From: Filimonas effusa
GTDB taxonomy: Bacteria > Bacteroidota > Bacteroidia > Chitinophagales > Chitinophagaceae
DNA length: 64,000 nt
Assembly (NCBI RefSeq): GCF_004118675.1
Contig: NZ_SDHZ01000001.1
Location: 310,001-374,000 of the forward strand
Reading direction: 5' to 3'
The position numbers and the translations under genes were made by a program. The first letter of the stretch is position 1. Each line of letters begins with the position of its first letter. The notes under the pieces were generated by a model. That model did no database searches and was not told where the DNA came from. It was given only the letters and a program-made list of their open reading frames with translations. Below, piece after piece: positions 54,617 to 64,000 of this stretch.

Positions 54617-57600
54617 ATGATTTTCAGATCACCGATGCTGAAAGGACTACCTGTGTGTTTACTGGTCCTTTCAGCTTTATTATCCTGTTTACCCGGGTTC
54701 ACACAAAATACCAGGGTAATCAGGGGTACTGTTTTCGATGCACAGAACATGCCTTTGCCCGACGCTACTGTTAAGCTGAAGCAGGGCGGCTCCACCGTCA
54801 AAACAGGCAAGGATGGTAAATTTGCGATACCTGTACCCAATGGTACCGCTATCCTCGAAATAAGCTTTACCGGTAAATCCACACAGGAAATAACTGTGGA
54901 AGGCCAGGATCGTAAAGAGGTCACTATTTTATTAAAAGACGCCGCTGCCAACCTCGATGATGTTATTGTGGTAGGGTACGGCAGGCAGAAAAAAGCAAGC
55001 GTGGTAGGGGCTATCAGCCAAACTACAGGCAAAACGCTCGAGCGCGCAGGCGGCGTTACCAATCTCGGTGCCGCACTAACCGGTAACCTGCCAGGCTTAA
55101 CTACCATGACCTCCAGCGGTATGCCCGGTGCAGAAGACCCGCAGATTTTAATACGTGCACAAACCACCTGGAACAACAGCTCTCCCCTCATCCTCGTCGA
55201 TGGCGTGGAACGCCCCGGCGCTTTAGGAACCATTGATATTTCCTCTGTAGAAAGCATCTCTATCTTAAAAGATGCATCCGCTACAGCAGTATATGGCGTG
55301 AAAGGTGCCAACGGCGTCATCCTGATCACTACTAAAAAAGGCGTTGAGGGAAGGGCCGCTATTCGCTTAAGAAGTAATATGACCATGAAGGTGGCTTCCA
55401 GGCTGCCGGAAAAATACGACGCCTACGACGCACTATTATTAAAGAATAGGGTAATAGAACGGGAATTATCCAATGCGCCCGCCGGTTGGGCAGGCTATAA
55501 ACCGCTGGATATTCTCAACAAATACCGCAATCCCGCTAACGCCGAAGAATGGGACCGCTATCCAAATGTGGATTGGCAGAAAGAACTATTCAAAAGCAAC
55601 GCAAAATCTTTTAATACCAGCGCCAATTTATCCGGTGGTTCTAAGTTCGTCACTTACTTCGCAGCAGTTGACTTTACCTATGAGGGCGACTTGTTCCGCA
55701 CCTTCCAGAATGGAAGAGGGTACCAGGCGGGTTTCGGGTATACCCGTACCAACGTGCGAAGCAATCTTGATTTCAATTTGTCCAAAACAACAAAATTCAC
55801 TACGCGTATCTTCGGTTCTAACGGCGTTCGCAAACTGCCCTATAATATTGCCGACAATGACGCGTCCTTCTGGTCTTCGGCATACCGTTCTTCACCCGAG
55901 GCAATGCGCCCTATTTATTCAGACGGCTCCTGGGGCTTTTATTCTTTGCGTAGCGCAGATGTGCCTAACTCTGTTTTTAATCTGGCTGTTTCAGGAGTGG
56001 AGAAAAGAACTACCACGCAGCTTACTACTGACTTTGTGTTGCAGCAAGACTTAAGCATGGTTACGAAGGGACTTAGTTTTAGAGGAAGTATTTCACTCGA
56101 TAATACCTTCAAAGAAACAGGACGTGGTATCAATGACTTATATAATGGACCTCAGCGTAAATGGATTAACCCCGAATCCGGCCAGGTTGTTTTCGAGCAA
56201 CCAATCAACAATGGAACTCAGCTCGACTACATAGATGGTATCCGTTGGTCTATTGCGGCAGGATCAGTGGATAAGGGGGCAACTTATCGTAGGCTCAACT
56301 ATATGCTTCAAACCAATTATGCTCGCAAGTTCGGTAGGCATGATCTCACTGCACTGGGACTTTTACAACGTGAAACTTATGCTACAGGCAGCGAATTTTA
56401 CCGCTACCGTGAAGATTGGGTCTTCCGTTTCACTTATAACTACGATACAAGATACTTTTTTGAAGCAAACGGTGCTTATAACGGTTCTGAGAAATTTGGA
56501 CCAGATAAGCGTTTTGCATTCTTCCCTTCACTTTCTGCAGGTTGGATGCTCAGCAACGAAAAATTCTTACAGCAAAATCTGCACTTTGTCGATCAGCTTA
56601 AGTTGAGAGGCTCCTGGGGTAGAGTGGGTAATGATAATATCAACGATCGCTGGTTGTATAAAGATCAATGGTTGTTCGATGGCAATGCACAAATGGGGAG
56701 CCCCATTGCGAATACGCCCTATACCTTTTATCGTATCAGCCAGTTGGGTAATCCTAATATCGCCTGGGAAACCGTGGAGAAAAGCAATGTGGGGGTTGAA
56801 TATAGCTTGTTTGGCGGCAAGGTGGCTGGTAGTGTAGATGTGTTTCACGATAAAAGAAGCGACGTTTTCCTAAGTGGCGACAGGCGTGCTGTTGCAACTT
56901 ATTTTGGTGTGCCGGCGCCTATGGCCAATCTCGGCAGCATGTCGGGTAAGGGGTATGAGGTCGAACTTCGTTTAAGCCATACTTTACGCAACGGAGTTCA
57001 CTTATGGGCTAATGCCAACCTCACACATGCTAAAAACAAAGTGCTTTACATGGATGATCCGGAGTTGTTACCAGCCTACCAGAGAAAGGCCGGCTGGCAG
57101 TTAAATCAGGCTACCTCATTCTTAAACTCAGGATACCTGCAAACCTGGGATGATATTTATGGTAGCACCCAGCGTACCACCAATAACCAGTCTAAGCTCG
57201 CAGGCGACTATAATATTATTGATTTCAACGGCGACGGTATCATCGATAATTATGACCAGGCTCCTTATCAATACAGTAGCGCTCCGCAAAATACTTATAA
57301 CGCTACGATAGGTCTCGATTGGAAAGGGTTTAGTGTGTTTGTGCAGTTCTATGGCGTGAATAATGTAACCAGGTTTGTGAACTTCCCTACGTTTGCTACC
57401 TACTCGGGTTCTAATGTAGCTTTCGTGGAAGGAACCTATTGGACTAAACAAAACGGTGGCGATGTACCGATGCCACGCTGGTCATTATTGAATGCCGCCG
57501 GTGGCGATGGTACACGTTACCTCTACGATGGCTCTTATCTGCGCCTCAAAAATGCTGAGGTGGGATATACTTTTGCCGGAAAATTCATCAATAAAATAGG

Positions 57601-57754
57601 TATGAAAACCTGCAGGTTATATATTAATGGCAATAACCTGCTGTTGTGGACTAAAATGCCTGACGACCGTGAGTCCAATTTCTCCGGTGATGCGGCTATG
57701 GGGGCCTATCCCACCATGAAACGCTACAACGTTGGTATCGACATCAACTTATAA
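54617..57754 (+). CDS. SusC/RagA-family TonB-dependent transporter, tandem pair 1
   Basis: 1045 residues from the ATG at 54617; an in-frame TTG at 54596 is less likely. A signal peptide (VCLLVLSALLSCLPGFTQ) is followed by a carboxypeptidase-regulatory-like domain (~30-105, RVIRGTVFDAQNMPLPDATV), a TonB-box region (NLDDVIVVGYGRQKKASVVG), a plug (LILVDGVERPG, SVESISILKDASATAVYG, VKGANGVILITTKKG) and a barrel ending RYNVGIDINL. It has no STN domain, so it is regulated by the HTCS rather than an ECF sigma. In Prevotella and Bacteroides xylan loci the tandem pair is XusA-XusB-XusC-XusD; this gene would match XusA in position and lack of STN, which is inference. The SusD partner follows 12 bp later. 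Confidence 0.93.
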   Translation: MIFRSPMLKGLPVCLLVLSALLSCLPGFTQNTRVIRGTVFDAQNMPLPDATVKLKQGGSTVKTGKDGKFAIPVPNGTAILEISFTGKSTQEITVEGQDRKEVTILLKDAAANLDDVIVVGYGRQKKASVVGAISQTTGKTLERAGGVTNLGAALTGNLPGLTTMTSSGMPGAEDPQILIRAQTTWNNSSPLILVDGVERPGALGTIDISSVESISILKDASATAVYGVKGANGVILITTKKGVEGRAAIRLRSNMTMKVASRLPEKYDAYDALLLKNRVIERELSNAPAGWAGYKPLDILNKYRNPANAEEWDRYPNVDWQKELFKSNAKSFNTSANLSGGSKFVTYFAAVDFTYEGDLFRTFQNGRGYQAGFGYTRTNVRSNLDFNLSKTTKFTTRIFGSNGVRKLPYNIADNDASFWSSAYRSSPEAMRPIYSDGSWGFYSLRSADVPNSVFNLAVSGVEKRTTTQLTTDFVLQQDLSMVTKGLSFRGSISLDNTFKETGRGINDLYNGPQRKWINPESGQVVFEQPINNGTQLDYIDGIRWSIAAGSVDKGATYRRLNYMLQTNYARKFGRHDLTALGLLQRETYATGSEFYRYREDWVFRFTYNYDTRYFFEANGAYNGSEKFGPDKRFAFFPSLSAGWMLSNEKFLQQNLHFVDQLKLRGSWGRVGNDNINDRWLYKDQWLFDGNAQMGSPIANTPYTFYRISQLGNPNIAWETVEKSNVGVEYSLFGGKVAGSVDVFHDKRSDVFLSGDRRAVATYFGVPAPMANLGSMSGKGYEVELRLSHTLRNGVHLWANANLTHAKNKVLYMDDPELLPAYQRKAGWQLNQATSFLNSGYLQTWDDIYGSTQRTTNNQSKLAGDYNIIDFNGDGIIDNYDQAPYQYSSAPQNTYNATIGLDWKGFSVFVQFYGVNNVTRFVNFPTFATYSGSNVAFVEGTYWTKQNGGDVPMPRWSLLNAAGGDGTRYLYDGSYLRLKNAEVGYTFAGKFINKIGMKTCRLYINGNNLLLWTKMPDDRESNFSGDAAMGAYPTMKRYNVGIDINL

Positions 57755-57766
57755 ACGTTAAGCACA

Positions 57767-59662
57767 ATGAAAAAATATTACAATAAATTATGGCTATCCC
57801 TCGGCATTCTGCTTGTAGCTGCATGCGCATTAAGCTCCTGCAAAAAATTCCTGGATAAGTCTCCGCTTACAGATATCAGTGACGAACAGGCATTTAAAAA
57901 CTTCAGGAACTTTCAGGGTTTTACGGAAGAATTATATAGTTCTATACCACTCTTGACAGGCTCGGCTTATCACAACAACTGGAACTTTGGTGACGACGAA
58001 ATGTGGGAGCCTACAGATACCAGGCTCATGGCTTATAGCATCGATCAAGGCGACTATTGGGCCTGGAATTCTGCTGGTTTTGGCTCCTGGTTTAAAACCG
58101 GTGGCAAGCCTGCTACACAAGTGCGTGGCGATAAAGGTAACCTTTGGGGACTGTCTTGGTATGCCATCCGTAAAGCGAATATCGGCATCGCAAATCTGGA
58201 TAAACTCACAGAAGCTACAGACGAAGAAAAAAACCTGATAGCAGGACAATTATACTTCTTCAGGGGCTTCTATCATTTTATGCTGATGCAATATTGGGGC
58301 GGGCTTCCTTATGTTGATACGGTACTGCCCTCAGATAAGGCTCCTAAATTGGCACGGTTAAAGTATCAGCCTACTGCCGATAAGGCAGCTGCCGATTTTC
58401 AAAAGGCCGCCGACTTGCTCCCTATCGATTGGGATCAAACTACCGTGGGTAGCCAAACGCTGGGCAATAATAATTTTAGAGCCAATAAAATTATGGCGTT
58501 GTGTTTCCTTGGTAAAAACCTGTTGCTGGCTGGTAGCCCGTTAATGAATCGCGAATCTACAGGCAGCAGCTCCTACAACACCGAATACTGTAAAAAAGCT
58601 GCTGAGGTTTTTGGACAGGCGTTGCAACTGATTGAAACAACAAAGCGTTATGAACTGGCTAATTTTGCAAATTATCAGCAGATCTTTTACACCTTCAACC
58701 AGAACGGCAAAATTCCAGGTCTCAAGGAATCGATTTTTATGGAAAATCTCGCTGAAGCAGCAGGCCGTTTCCGCTACAACCAGGCCAATGACTATCGTCC
58801 AATGACCATTAACCCTTCAGGTATCAAAGCTTATCCCACTGCCAATTATGCCGACATGTATGGAATGGCTAACGGTTATCCTATCGCCGATCCTGAAAAA
58901 GTAGATCCTGAATCGGGTTACAATCCTGAATACCCTTGGAGGAACAGGGACCCCCGCTTTTATAACGATATTATGATCGACGGCGAAAAATGTGTGAACG
59001 ACCCAAGCAGGGTAGGAAATAACCCATACCGCCAATATGCAAGTCTTTTTACCGGCGGATTTTATAGAACGGATTATCCTACAAAGGCTGTATTTACTGG
59101 TTATATGATAGCTAAAATTTCTGCAAAACTGATGAACGACTGGGATGGTTACAGAGAAAACAATACGCTCGTTCTTAGCCTCATGCGCTTGTCAGATGTA
59201 TACCTGATGTATGCAGAAGCAGCTTCCGAAGGTTACAATTCTCCCTCCGGTAAATCGTCTAATTATAATAAGACCGCAGTAGACGCAGTCAATTTCGTAA
59301 GAGACAGGCCAGGGTTAGGTGTAGGGCATGTGGCTGAGAAATTCCTGAATACACAAGTTGCCTTCAGATCCGAATACAGAAGAGAGCGCGCAGTAGAGCT
59401 TGCTTTTGAAGGACATCGTTTTGTCGACCTTCGCCGTTGGCTGCTGTTAACGGAACGTCCTTATACTTTAAAGAAAGGGATCGAATTCGACCGGGCAATA
59501 CCCGATGCCCAGGTATATGCCGATCCCAGGAATGCACGTGTCAGGAATTTCAGGGAAACGATTCTGTTCGAAAGGCAGTTGAGCCAGCGGCATTATTGGT
59601 TTCCGTTCCTGTTAAGTGATGTGAATCTGTATAAAGAATTTCCGCAGAATCCAGGTTGGTAA
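57767..59662 (+). CDS. SusD/RagB-family lipoprotein, tandem pair 1
   Basis: 631 residues, larger than usual. Lipoprotein signal (LGILLVAACALSSCKKFLDKSP, Cys27). SusD motifs: LIAGQLYFFRGFYHFMLMQYWGG, RANKIMALCFLGKNLLLAGSPLMN, MRLSDVYLMYAEAASEG and ERAVELAFEGHRFVDLRRWL. Extra length comes from loops around residues 280-450. It binds xylan oligosaccharides on the surface and lids the SusC encoded 12 bp upstream (XusB-like position). It reads into the second pair after 19 bp, so all four genes probably form one operon. Confidence 0.92.
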   Translation: MKKYYNKLWLSLGILLVAACALSSCKKFLDKSPLTDISDEQAFKNFRNFQGFTEELYSSIPLLTGSAYHNNWNFGDDEMWEPTDTRLMAYSIDQGDYWAWNSAGFGSWFKTGGKPATQVRGDKGNLWGLSWYAIRKANIGIANLDKLTEATDEEKNLIAGQLYFFRGFYHFMLMQYWGGLPYVDTVLPSDKAPKLARLKYQPTADKAAADFQKAADLLPIDWDQTTVGSQTLGNNNFRANKIMALCFLGKNLLLAGSPLMNRESTGSSSYNTEYCKKAAEVFGQALQLIETTKRYELANFANYQQIFYTFNQNGKIPGLKESIFMENLAEAAGRFRYNQANDYRPMTINPSGIKAYPTANYADMYGMANGYPIADPEKVDPESGYNPEYPWRNRDPRFYNDIMIDGEKCVNDPSRVGNNPYRQYASLFTGGFYRTDYPTKAVFTGYMIAKISAKLMNDWDGYRENNTLVLSLMRLSDVYLMYAEAASEGYNSPSGKSSNYNKTAVDAVNFVRDRPGLGVGHVAEKFLNTQVAFRSEYRRERAVELAFEGHRFVDLRRWLLLTERPYTLKKGIEFDRAIPDAQVYADPRNARVRNFRETILFERQLSQRHYWFPFLLSDVNLYKEFPQNPGW

Positions 59663-59681
59663 ACATTAAATTATTACTACA

Positions 59682-62537
59682 ATGAAGAGAATTAATATAC
59701 GGGGCTGCTGTATTCTGTTTACAGTTTCTTTACTGAGTATGGTTACAGCATACGCCCAGGAAAAAAGAGATAGCCTTGTGAACGTCGCTTTTGGAACCAT
59801 TGCTCAAAATGACCTGCTGGGTGGTGTTTCTTCTGTAAATGTTGCTGAATTACTAAAGAAAAATTATGGCACTTCTAGCCTCGATAACCTGCAAAGCTTT
59901 GTAGGTGGCTATACCGGTAATGTCTGGGGGCAGGCGCCTTTGATACTGGTGGATGGCGTGCCACGCCGGGCTGCCGATATTCGCATGGTGGAAATAGAAT
60001 CCATCTCCGTCTTAAAGGGGGCCAGCGCTGTGGTGCTATACGGCGGCAATGCTGCTAAAGGTGTTGTCCTCATCACAACCAAACGCGGCGATGTTCATCC
60101 TTTAACGATCGATGTACGGGCAAACACTGGGATGTTTGTACCCAAGGGGTATCCTTCATATCTCAAGGCAGCCGACTATATGACCCTGTATAACGAAGCG
60201 AGCCGTAACGATGGCATTGCTGAAAGATATACGCAGGAGCAGATCTCCAAAACCGCCGCCGGAACCAATCCCTATCGGTATCCTGATGTAGATTTCTTTC
60301 ATTCCGGATATCTCAAAAAGGCTTACTCAAGATCAGATGTCACCACTGAAATCCATGGTGGCAACGATTTTGCCCGCTATTATACAAACCTCGGAATGAA
60401 CTATAACAATAGTATCATGAATTTCGGGGAACAAAAGAAAAACAGGGATTTCGGCTTTAATCTCAGGGCCAATGTTGATATGAATCTTAATAAATGGCTT
60501 ACTGCTTCCACCGATGCAGTTGCCATCATTGCTAATAACTATACCGGAAGGGGCGATTTCTGGGGCGCTTCTGCCACTATGCGTCCAAACTGGTTTTCTC
60601 CATTGATACCCATCGATAGGTTTAGTGCCGGTAATGCCGGCTTAAAAACTATTGCCGATAATAGTAACCATGTGATCGACGGTAAGTATCTGCTTGGTGG
60701 TTTATCTACAGACGCAACCAATGCATTTGGCGATATGCTGGCAGCTGGTTATATAAAAACAAGGAACCGGACGTTGATGTATAACATCGGAGCAAAAGCC
60801 GACCTGGGGAATCTAGTGAAAGGTTTGTCTTTTAAAACCGGCTATAGTATGGACTATACTTCGCTTTACTCCGAGGCCTACCAGGTAAGTTATGCTACTT
60901 ATGAACCTACATGGTCCACGGTGGACGGCAATGATGTGATCACTGCGCTGAGAAAATATAATAATGATCTTAGTACAACGAATGAGGTGGTTGGACAAAC
61001 TGCTTATACGCAAACCATGTCTTTCAGGTCACAATTCAATTATGATCGTACCTTTTCCGGAAATCACCAGGTAACTGCCGCATTACTGGGATGGTGGTAT
61101 ATGACGCAATTTTCAAGCGATGCAGATAATAACGGGGGAAGTACCTATCACCCGATCAGGAATTCAAATCTTGGATTTCAGGCTGGTTATAATTATAAAA
61201 AGCGGTATTATCTCGATTTTTCCAGTGCGTTTATACATTCCGCAAAACTGCCTCCCGGCAAGCGTAACGCATTGTCTCCTACCGTTACTGCAGGATGGCG
61301 TATCAGCGATGAGGCATTCTTCAAAAACAATGTATCGTTCATAGATAACCTGAAACTGAACGCTTCTTATGCGTCTGTTAAACAGGATCTGGATATTACA
61401 GGATTCAGGCTCGACGGTACTACCCCAACCGATTACTATTTGTACGATAGTTACTATGGAATTAATGGTTTCCTCGGTGGCTGGTATCCCTGGCGTGATG
61501 GCGTTTCCGGTGGTTTTACGGCCATGTCGGCGCAAGGTGCCAATCCCAATTTAACCTTTGTTACCCGTAAAGAATTCAGGACAGGTTTCGACGCCTCCTT
61601 ATTTAAAGGGCTGATTTCTTTAGAACTTAATTACTTTGTTCAGGATACCAAAGGCCTTCTAGCCAGGGGTACTACTATCTATCCTGCTTTCTTTAATGGC
61701 TCAGGTGATTTTAGGCCTTGGCTTAACTTTAATAACGACAGACGTTCAGGTGCCGATTTTTCTGTGAATTTGAATAAAAAAGCTGGAGAATTCCAATATT
61801 CAGTAGGTGTTTCGGGTATGTTCTTCTCTTCCAAAGCTACCCGCAGGGATGAAATATATCTTAATTCCTACCAAAACCGCGCGGGTAAAAGCCTGGATGC
61901 CTATTGGGGATATGTTGCGGAAGGTTTATTCCAGAACCAAACTGAAATTGACAATCATGCCAGGCAAACTTTTGGTGGCATAGTTAAACCAGGTGATATC
62001 AAATATAAAGATGTAAACAACGATGGTATTGTTGATAACAGGGACCAGGTCGATCTGGGACGCAATGGATGGGCGGCATCTCCGTTTACCTATGGCATAA
62101 ACCTGACAATGAAATGGAAAAATCTAACGCTTTTTGCTTTAGCCAATGGACAAACAGGAGCTATTGGATTTAAAAATACCTCTTACTTCTGGGTAAGGGG
62201 AACCAGTAAGTTCTCTGATGTAGTAAATGGCCGCTGGACCGAAGAAACAAAGAATACGGCTACTTACCCACGACTAACCACTACTGCCGGAAATAATAAT
62301 TATCAGAACAGCACTTATTGGATGTACAAAACCAATAGGTTCAACCTGAGCCGGGTACAGGTTACTTATGACTTTAAGGAAACTATTTTTAAGAATTCCT
62401 TTGTGCATGGCCTGAGTGTCTACTTCCTCGGCGACAACCTGCTTGTGGTGTCTAAGGAACGTAAACTAATGGAAACCAACATTGGAACAGCTCCGCAATA
62501 CCGGTTCTACAACCTGGGTATCAGAGCTTCTTTTTAA
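59682..62537 (+). CDS. SusC/RagA-family TonB-dependent transporter, tandem pair 2, short N-terminus
   Basis: 951 residues, ~100 shorter than its neighbour. After the signal peptide (ILFTVSLLSMVTAYAQ) the plug begins almost at once (VNVAFGTIAQNDLLGG, LILVDGVPRRAADIRMVEIESISVLKGASAVVLYG, GNAAKGVVLITTKRG). Both STN and carboxypeptidase-like domains are missing, as is the usual DEVVVxGYG TonB-box consensus. The barrel is complete and ends YNLGIRASF. It could still use a divergent TonB box near residue 28. In xylan loci the second transporter of the tandem (XusC-like) has a different substrate preference from the first; that is family knowledge applied by position. Confidence 0.9.
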   Translation: MKRINIRGCCILFTVSLLSMVTAYAQEKRDSLVNVAFGTIAQNDLLGGVSSVNVAELLKKNYGTSSLDNLQSFVGGYTGNVWGQAPLILVDGVPRRAADIRMVEIESISVLKGASAVVLYGGNAAKGVVLITTKRGDVHPLTIDVRANTGMFVPKGYPSYLKAADYMTLYNEASRNDGIAERYTQEQISKTAAGTNPYRYPDVDFFHSGYLKKAYSRSDVTTEIHGGNDFARYYTNLGMNYNNSIMNFGEQKKNRDFGFNLRANVDMNLNKWLTASTDAVAIIANNYTGRGDFWGASATMRPNWFSPLIPIDRFSAGNAGLKTIADNSNHVIDGKYLLGGLSTDATNAFGDMLAAGYIKTRNRTLMYNIGAKADLGNLVKGLSFKTGYSMDYTSLYSEAYQVSYATYEPTWSTVDGNDVITALRKYNNDLSTTNEVVGQTAYTQTMSFRSQFNYDRTFSGNHQVTAALLGWWYMTQFSSDADNNGGSTYHPIRNSNLGFQAGYNYKKRYYLDFSSAFIHSAKLPPGKRNALSPTVTAGWRISDEAFFKNNVSFIDNLKLNASYASVKQDLDITGFRLDGTTPTDYYLYDSYYGINGFLGGWYPWRDGVSGGFTAMSAQGANPNLTFVTRKEFRTGFDASLFKGLISLELNYFVQDTKGLLARGTTIYPAFFNGSGDFRPWLNFNNDRRSGADFSVNLNKKAGEFQYSVGVSGMFFSSKATRRDEIYLNSYQNRAGKSLDAYWGYVAEGLFQNQTEIDNHARQTFGGIVKPGDIKYKDVNNDGIVDNRDQVDLGRNGWAASPFTYGINLTMKWKNLTLFALANGQTGAIGFKNTSYFWVRGTSKFSDVVNGRWTEETKNTATYPRLTTTAGNNNYQNSTYWMYKTNRFNLSRVQVTYDFKETIFKNSFVHGLSVYFLGDNLLVVSKERKLMETNIGTAPQYRFYNLGIRASF

Positions 62538-62561
62538 TGAACTAAAAAAGAGCATAGTTAT

Positions 62562-64000
62562 ATGAAAATATATTTGGCACTAATAGGAGCAGTAACCCTT
62601 GCATGCACTGGCTGCAAGAAATTACTGACTCCCGATGAAGAAAACCGGAAAACGGTTGAGCAGATGTATACCGATCCTGCTTATGCACAGGGATTTGTAA
62701 TGAACGCCTATCGAACTATTCCAGGATATTATGATAACAGCGATTATGCTACAGATGATGCTGTAACCAATCAAAGAACCAATAATTTCCTGCTGATGGC
62801 TACTGGCTCGTGGACGGCAGCTAATAATCCACTTTCGGTATGGAATGCTTCCTACGGCGCTATGCAATACTTGAATCTGTTCCTTGCTAATGCCGATAAG
62901 GTAAAATGGGCAGAAGATCCCGAAGCCGCAGTGATGTTTAAAAGAAGAATGAAAGGAGAGGCCTATGGTTTACGCGGCTTGTATATGTATTTCCTGCTGC
63001 GTGCGCATGGAGGCATAGCGGAAGATGGGCAGCTAATGGGTGTGCCTATTATTACGGAAATTCAAACCACTGATACCAAAGATTACAACATGCCACGTGC
63101 CACCTTTGAGGCTTGTGTAAAACAGATTTATAAAGATCTCGATAGTGCAGAGGCTAATTTGCCGATGGAATATGCCGATATTTCCTCGTCTGCCCAGATC
63201 CCCGATAAATTTAAAAACTCCACACTGAAGCCGGAAGTCTACAATCGCGTAATGGGACAGTATTCTCGGCAACTCTTCAATAGCCTGATCGCTAAATCGT
63301 TCCGTGCAAGAGTTGGCTTGCTTGCCGCCAGCCCGGCTTTTCAGCATGCAAGTAATACGACTACATGGGCGAATGCCGCCGATTTTGCAGCTGCCATTAT
63401 CGACTACAAAGGAGGTGTGAATGCACTGCCTGCCAACGGTGGAACGTTCTATGCCAACACTGGCGACATCGATGGCCTGAGCGGCGGAAATAATCCCAGC
63501 GAAATTATCTGGAGAGAAAACCTCCAAACCAACAATAGTGACCAGGAATCCCAAAACTTTCCTCCAACACTTTTTGGGAATGGCTACATGAATCCTACGC
63601 AAAATCTGGTGGACGCATTTCCAATGGCAAACGGGTATCCCATAACGCATAACAGTAGTCAATATAATGCGTCAAATCCTTACGCAGCAAGAGACCCTCG
63701 TTTTGCCAGGTATATTATTTATAATGGCAGTACAGCAGGTGTAAGTAATGCTGTAATCTATACAGGCAGTGCATCCGGTACCGATAATGGTATTAACATC
63801 CGGGAAACCTCCACCCGCACTGGTTATTATATGAAGAAACGCCTTCGTATGGACGTTAACCGTAATCCTGCTTCTATCACTGGAAAAAACAAGTATATTC
63901 CACGTATCCGTTATACAGAAATGTATCTTGCTTATGCAGAAGCAGCCAACCAGGCATGGGGCCCCACAGGAACGGGTACGCATACATATTCAGCCTACGA
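62562..64000 (+). CDS. SusD/RagB-family lipoprotein, tandem pair 2, partial
   Basis: ATG at 62562, open to the right edge (479 residues seen). Lipoprotein signal MKIYLALIGAVTLACTGCKKL, with the lipobox cysteine at residue 15 or 18. SusD motifs: RRMKGEAYGLRGLYMYFLLRAHGG, KSFRARVGLLAASPAF, and TEMYLAYAEAANQAWG near the cut end. It is the fourth gene of the tandem (XusD-like position), 24 bp after its SusC partner. The C-terminal lid and the rest of the operon are outside the window. Confidence 0.9.
   Translation, partial: MKIYLALIGAVTLACTGCKKLLTPDEENRKTVEQMYTDPAYAQGFVMNAYRTIPGYYDNSDYATDDAVTNQRTNNFLLMATGSWTAANNPLSVWNASYGAMQYLNLFLANADKVKWAEDPEAAVMFKRRMKGEAYGLRGLYMYFLLRAHGGIAEDGQLMGVPIITEIQTTDTKDYNMPRATFEACVKQIYKDLDSAEANLPMEYADISSSAQIPDKFKNSTLKPEVYNRVMGQYSRQLFNSLIAKSFRARVGLLAASPAFQHASNTTTWANAADFAAAIIDYKGGVNALPANGGTFYANTGDIDGLSGGNNPSEIIWRENLQTNNSDQESQNFPPTLFGNGYMNPTQNLVDAFPMANGYPITHNSSQYNASNPYAARDPRFARYIIYNGSTAGVSNAVIYTGSASGTDNGINIRETSTRTGYYMKKRLRMDVNRNPASITGKNKYIPRIRYTEMYLAYAEAANQAWGPTGTGTHTYSAY

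Noticed and set aside
54571-55386. 271-codon minus-strand frame opposite SusC
   Set aside because: Antisense to the conserved plug region; no start context or domain.

Overview
The window comes from a Bacteroidota genome, most likely a soil- or plant-associated Chitinophagaceae-type organism; that family placement is inference. The supporting evidence is SusC/SusD pairs, FecR/ECF-sigma pairs, a type IX secretion (T9SS) sorting tail, a hybrid two-component regulator (HTCS), and promoters with the TTTG / TAnnTTTG signature of this phylum. No tRNA, rRNA operon, CRISPR array, insertion sequence or phage gene was seen.

Positions 1-8400 hold core or housekeeping genes: the start of an FtsX-like ABC permease (cut by the window edge), a T9SS plug-like protein (DUF5103), the small SRP RNA with its own promoter, a fructose-6-phosphate aldolase/transaldolase followed by a strong terminator, two small secreted proteins, a gliding-motility-type (CHU_C) surface protein, a TlpA-like thioredoxin and an OsmC protein. 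Positions 8969-15796 hold a stand-alone SusC/SusD pair whose ECF sigma and FecR anti-sigma genes are divergent rather than in the usual sigma-FecR-SusC-SusD row.

From about 16 kb to the right edge the window is one large xylan-utilisation region. The minus-strand block (29.6 to 16 kb) reads GH115 alpha-glucuronidase, ECF sigma, FecR, SusC, SusD, GH98 with three carbohydrate-binding modules and a T9SS tail. Next come a plus-strand run (GH43, GH2, GH43, and a GH43-GH51 fusion), a minus-strand pair (second GH115, GH43), a small membrane protein, an AraC regulator, a CE1 feruloyl-esterase-like enzyme, the HTCS, a CE6 acetylxylan esterase, a GH43 xylosidase, and two tandem SusC/SusD pairs (the last SusD is cut by the window end). 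Tandem SusCD pairs with GH43, GH115, GH98, CE1 and CE6 are typical of arabino-glucuronoxylan loci. Together the enzymes would remove methylglucuronate, arabinose, acetyl and feruloyl groups, cut the chain and trim it to xylose. No GH10, GH5 or GH8 xylanase is visible here; GH98 may supply the backbone cleavage.

The most interesting signal is regulatory. A motif close to GACATTTGTGCTACC lies upstream of six transcription units (GH98, GH43, GH2, CE1, CE6 and the tandem SusC). In five of six its start is exactly 55 nt from a TAnnTTTG-like -7 box, and 56 nt in the sixth. In the clearest cases a second half-site follows 20-21 bp later. That geometry fits an AraC-type activator, and the HTCS at 47187 is the obvious candidate. 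A separate LacI-type palindrome (TTTGnAATCGATT) lies upstream of both GH115 genes, with a weaker copy before the tandem SusC.
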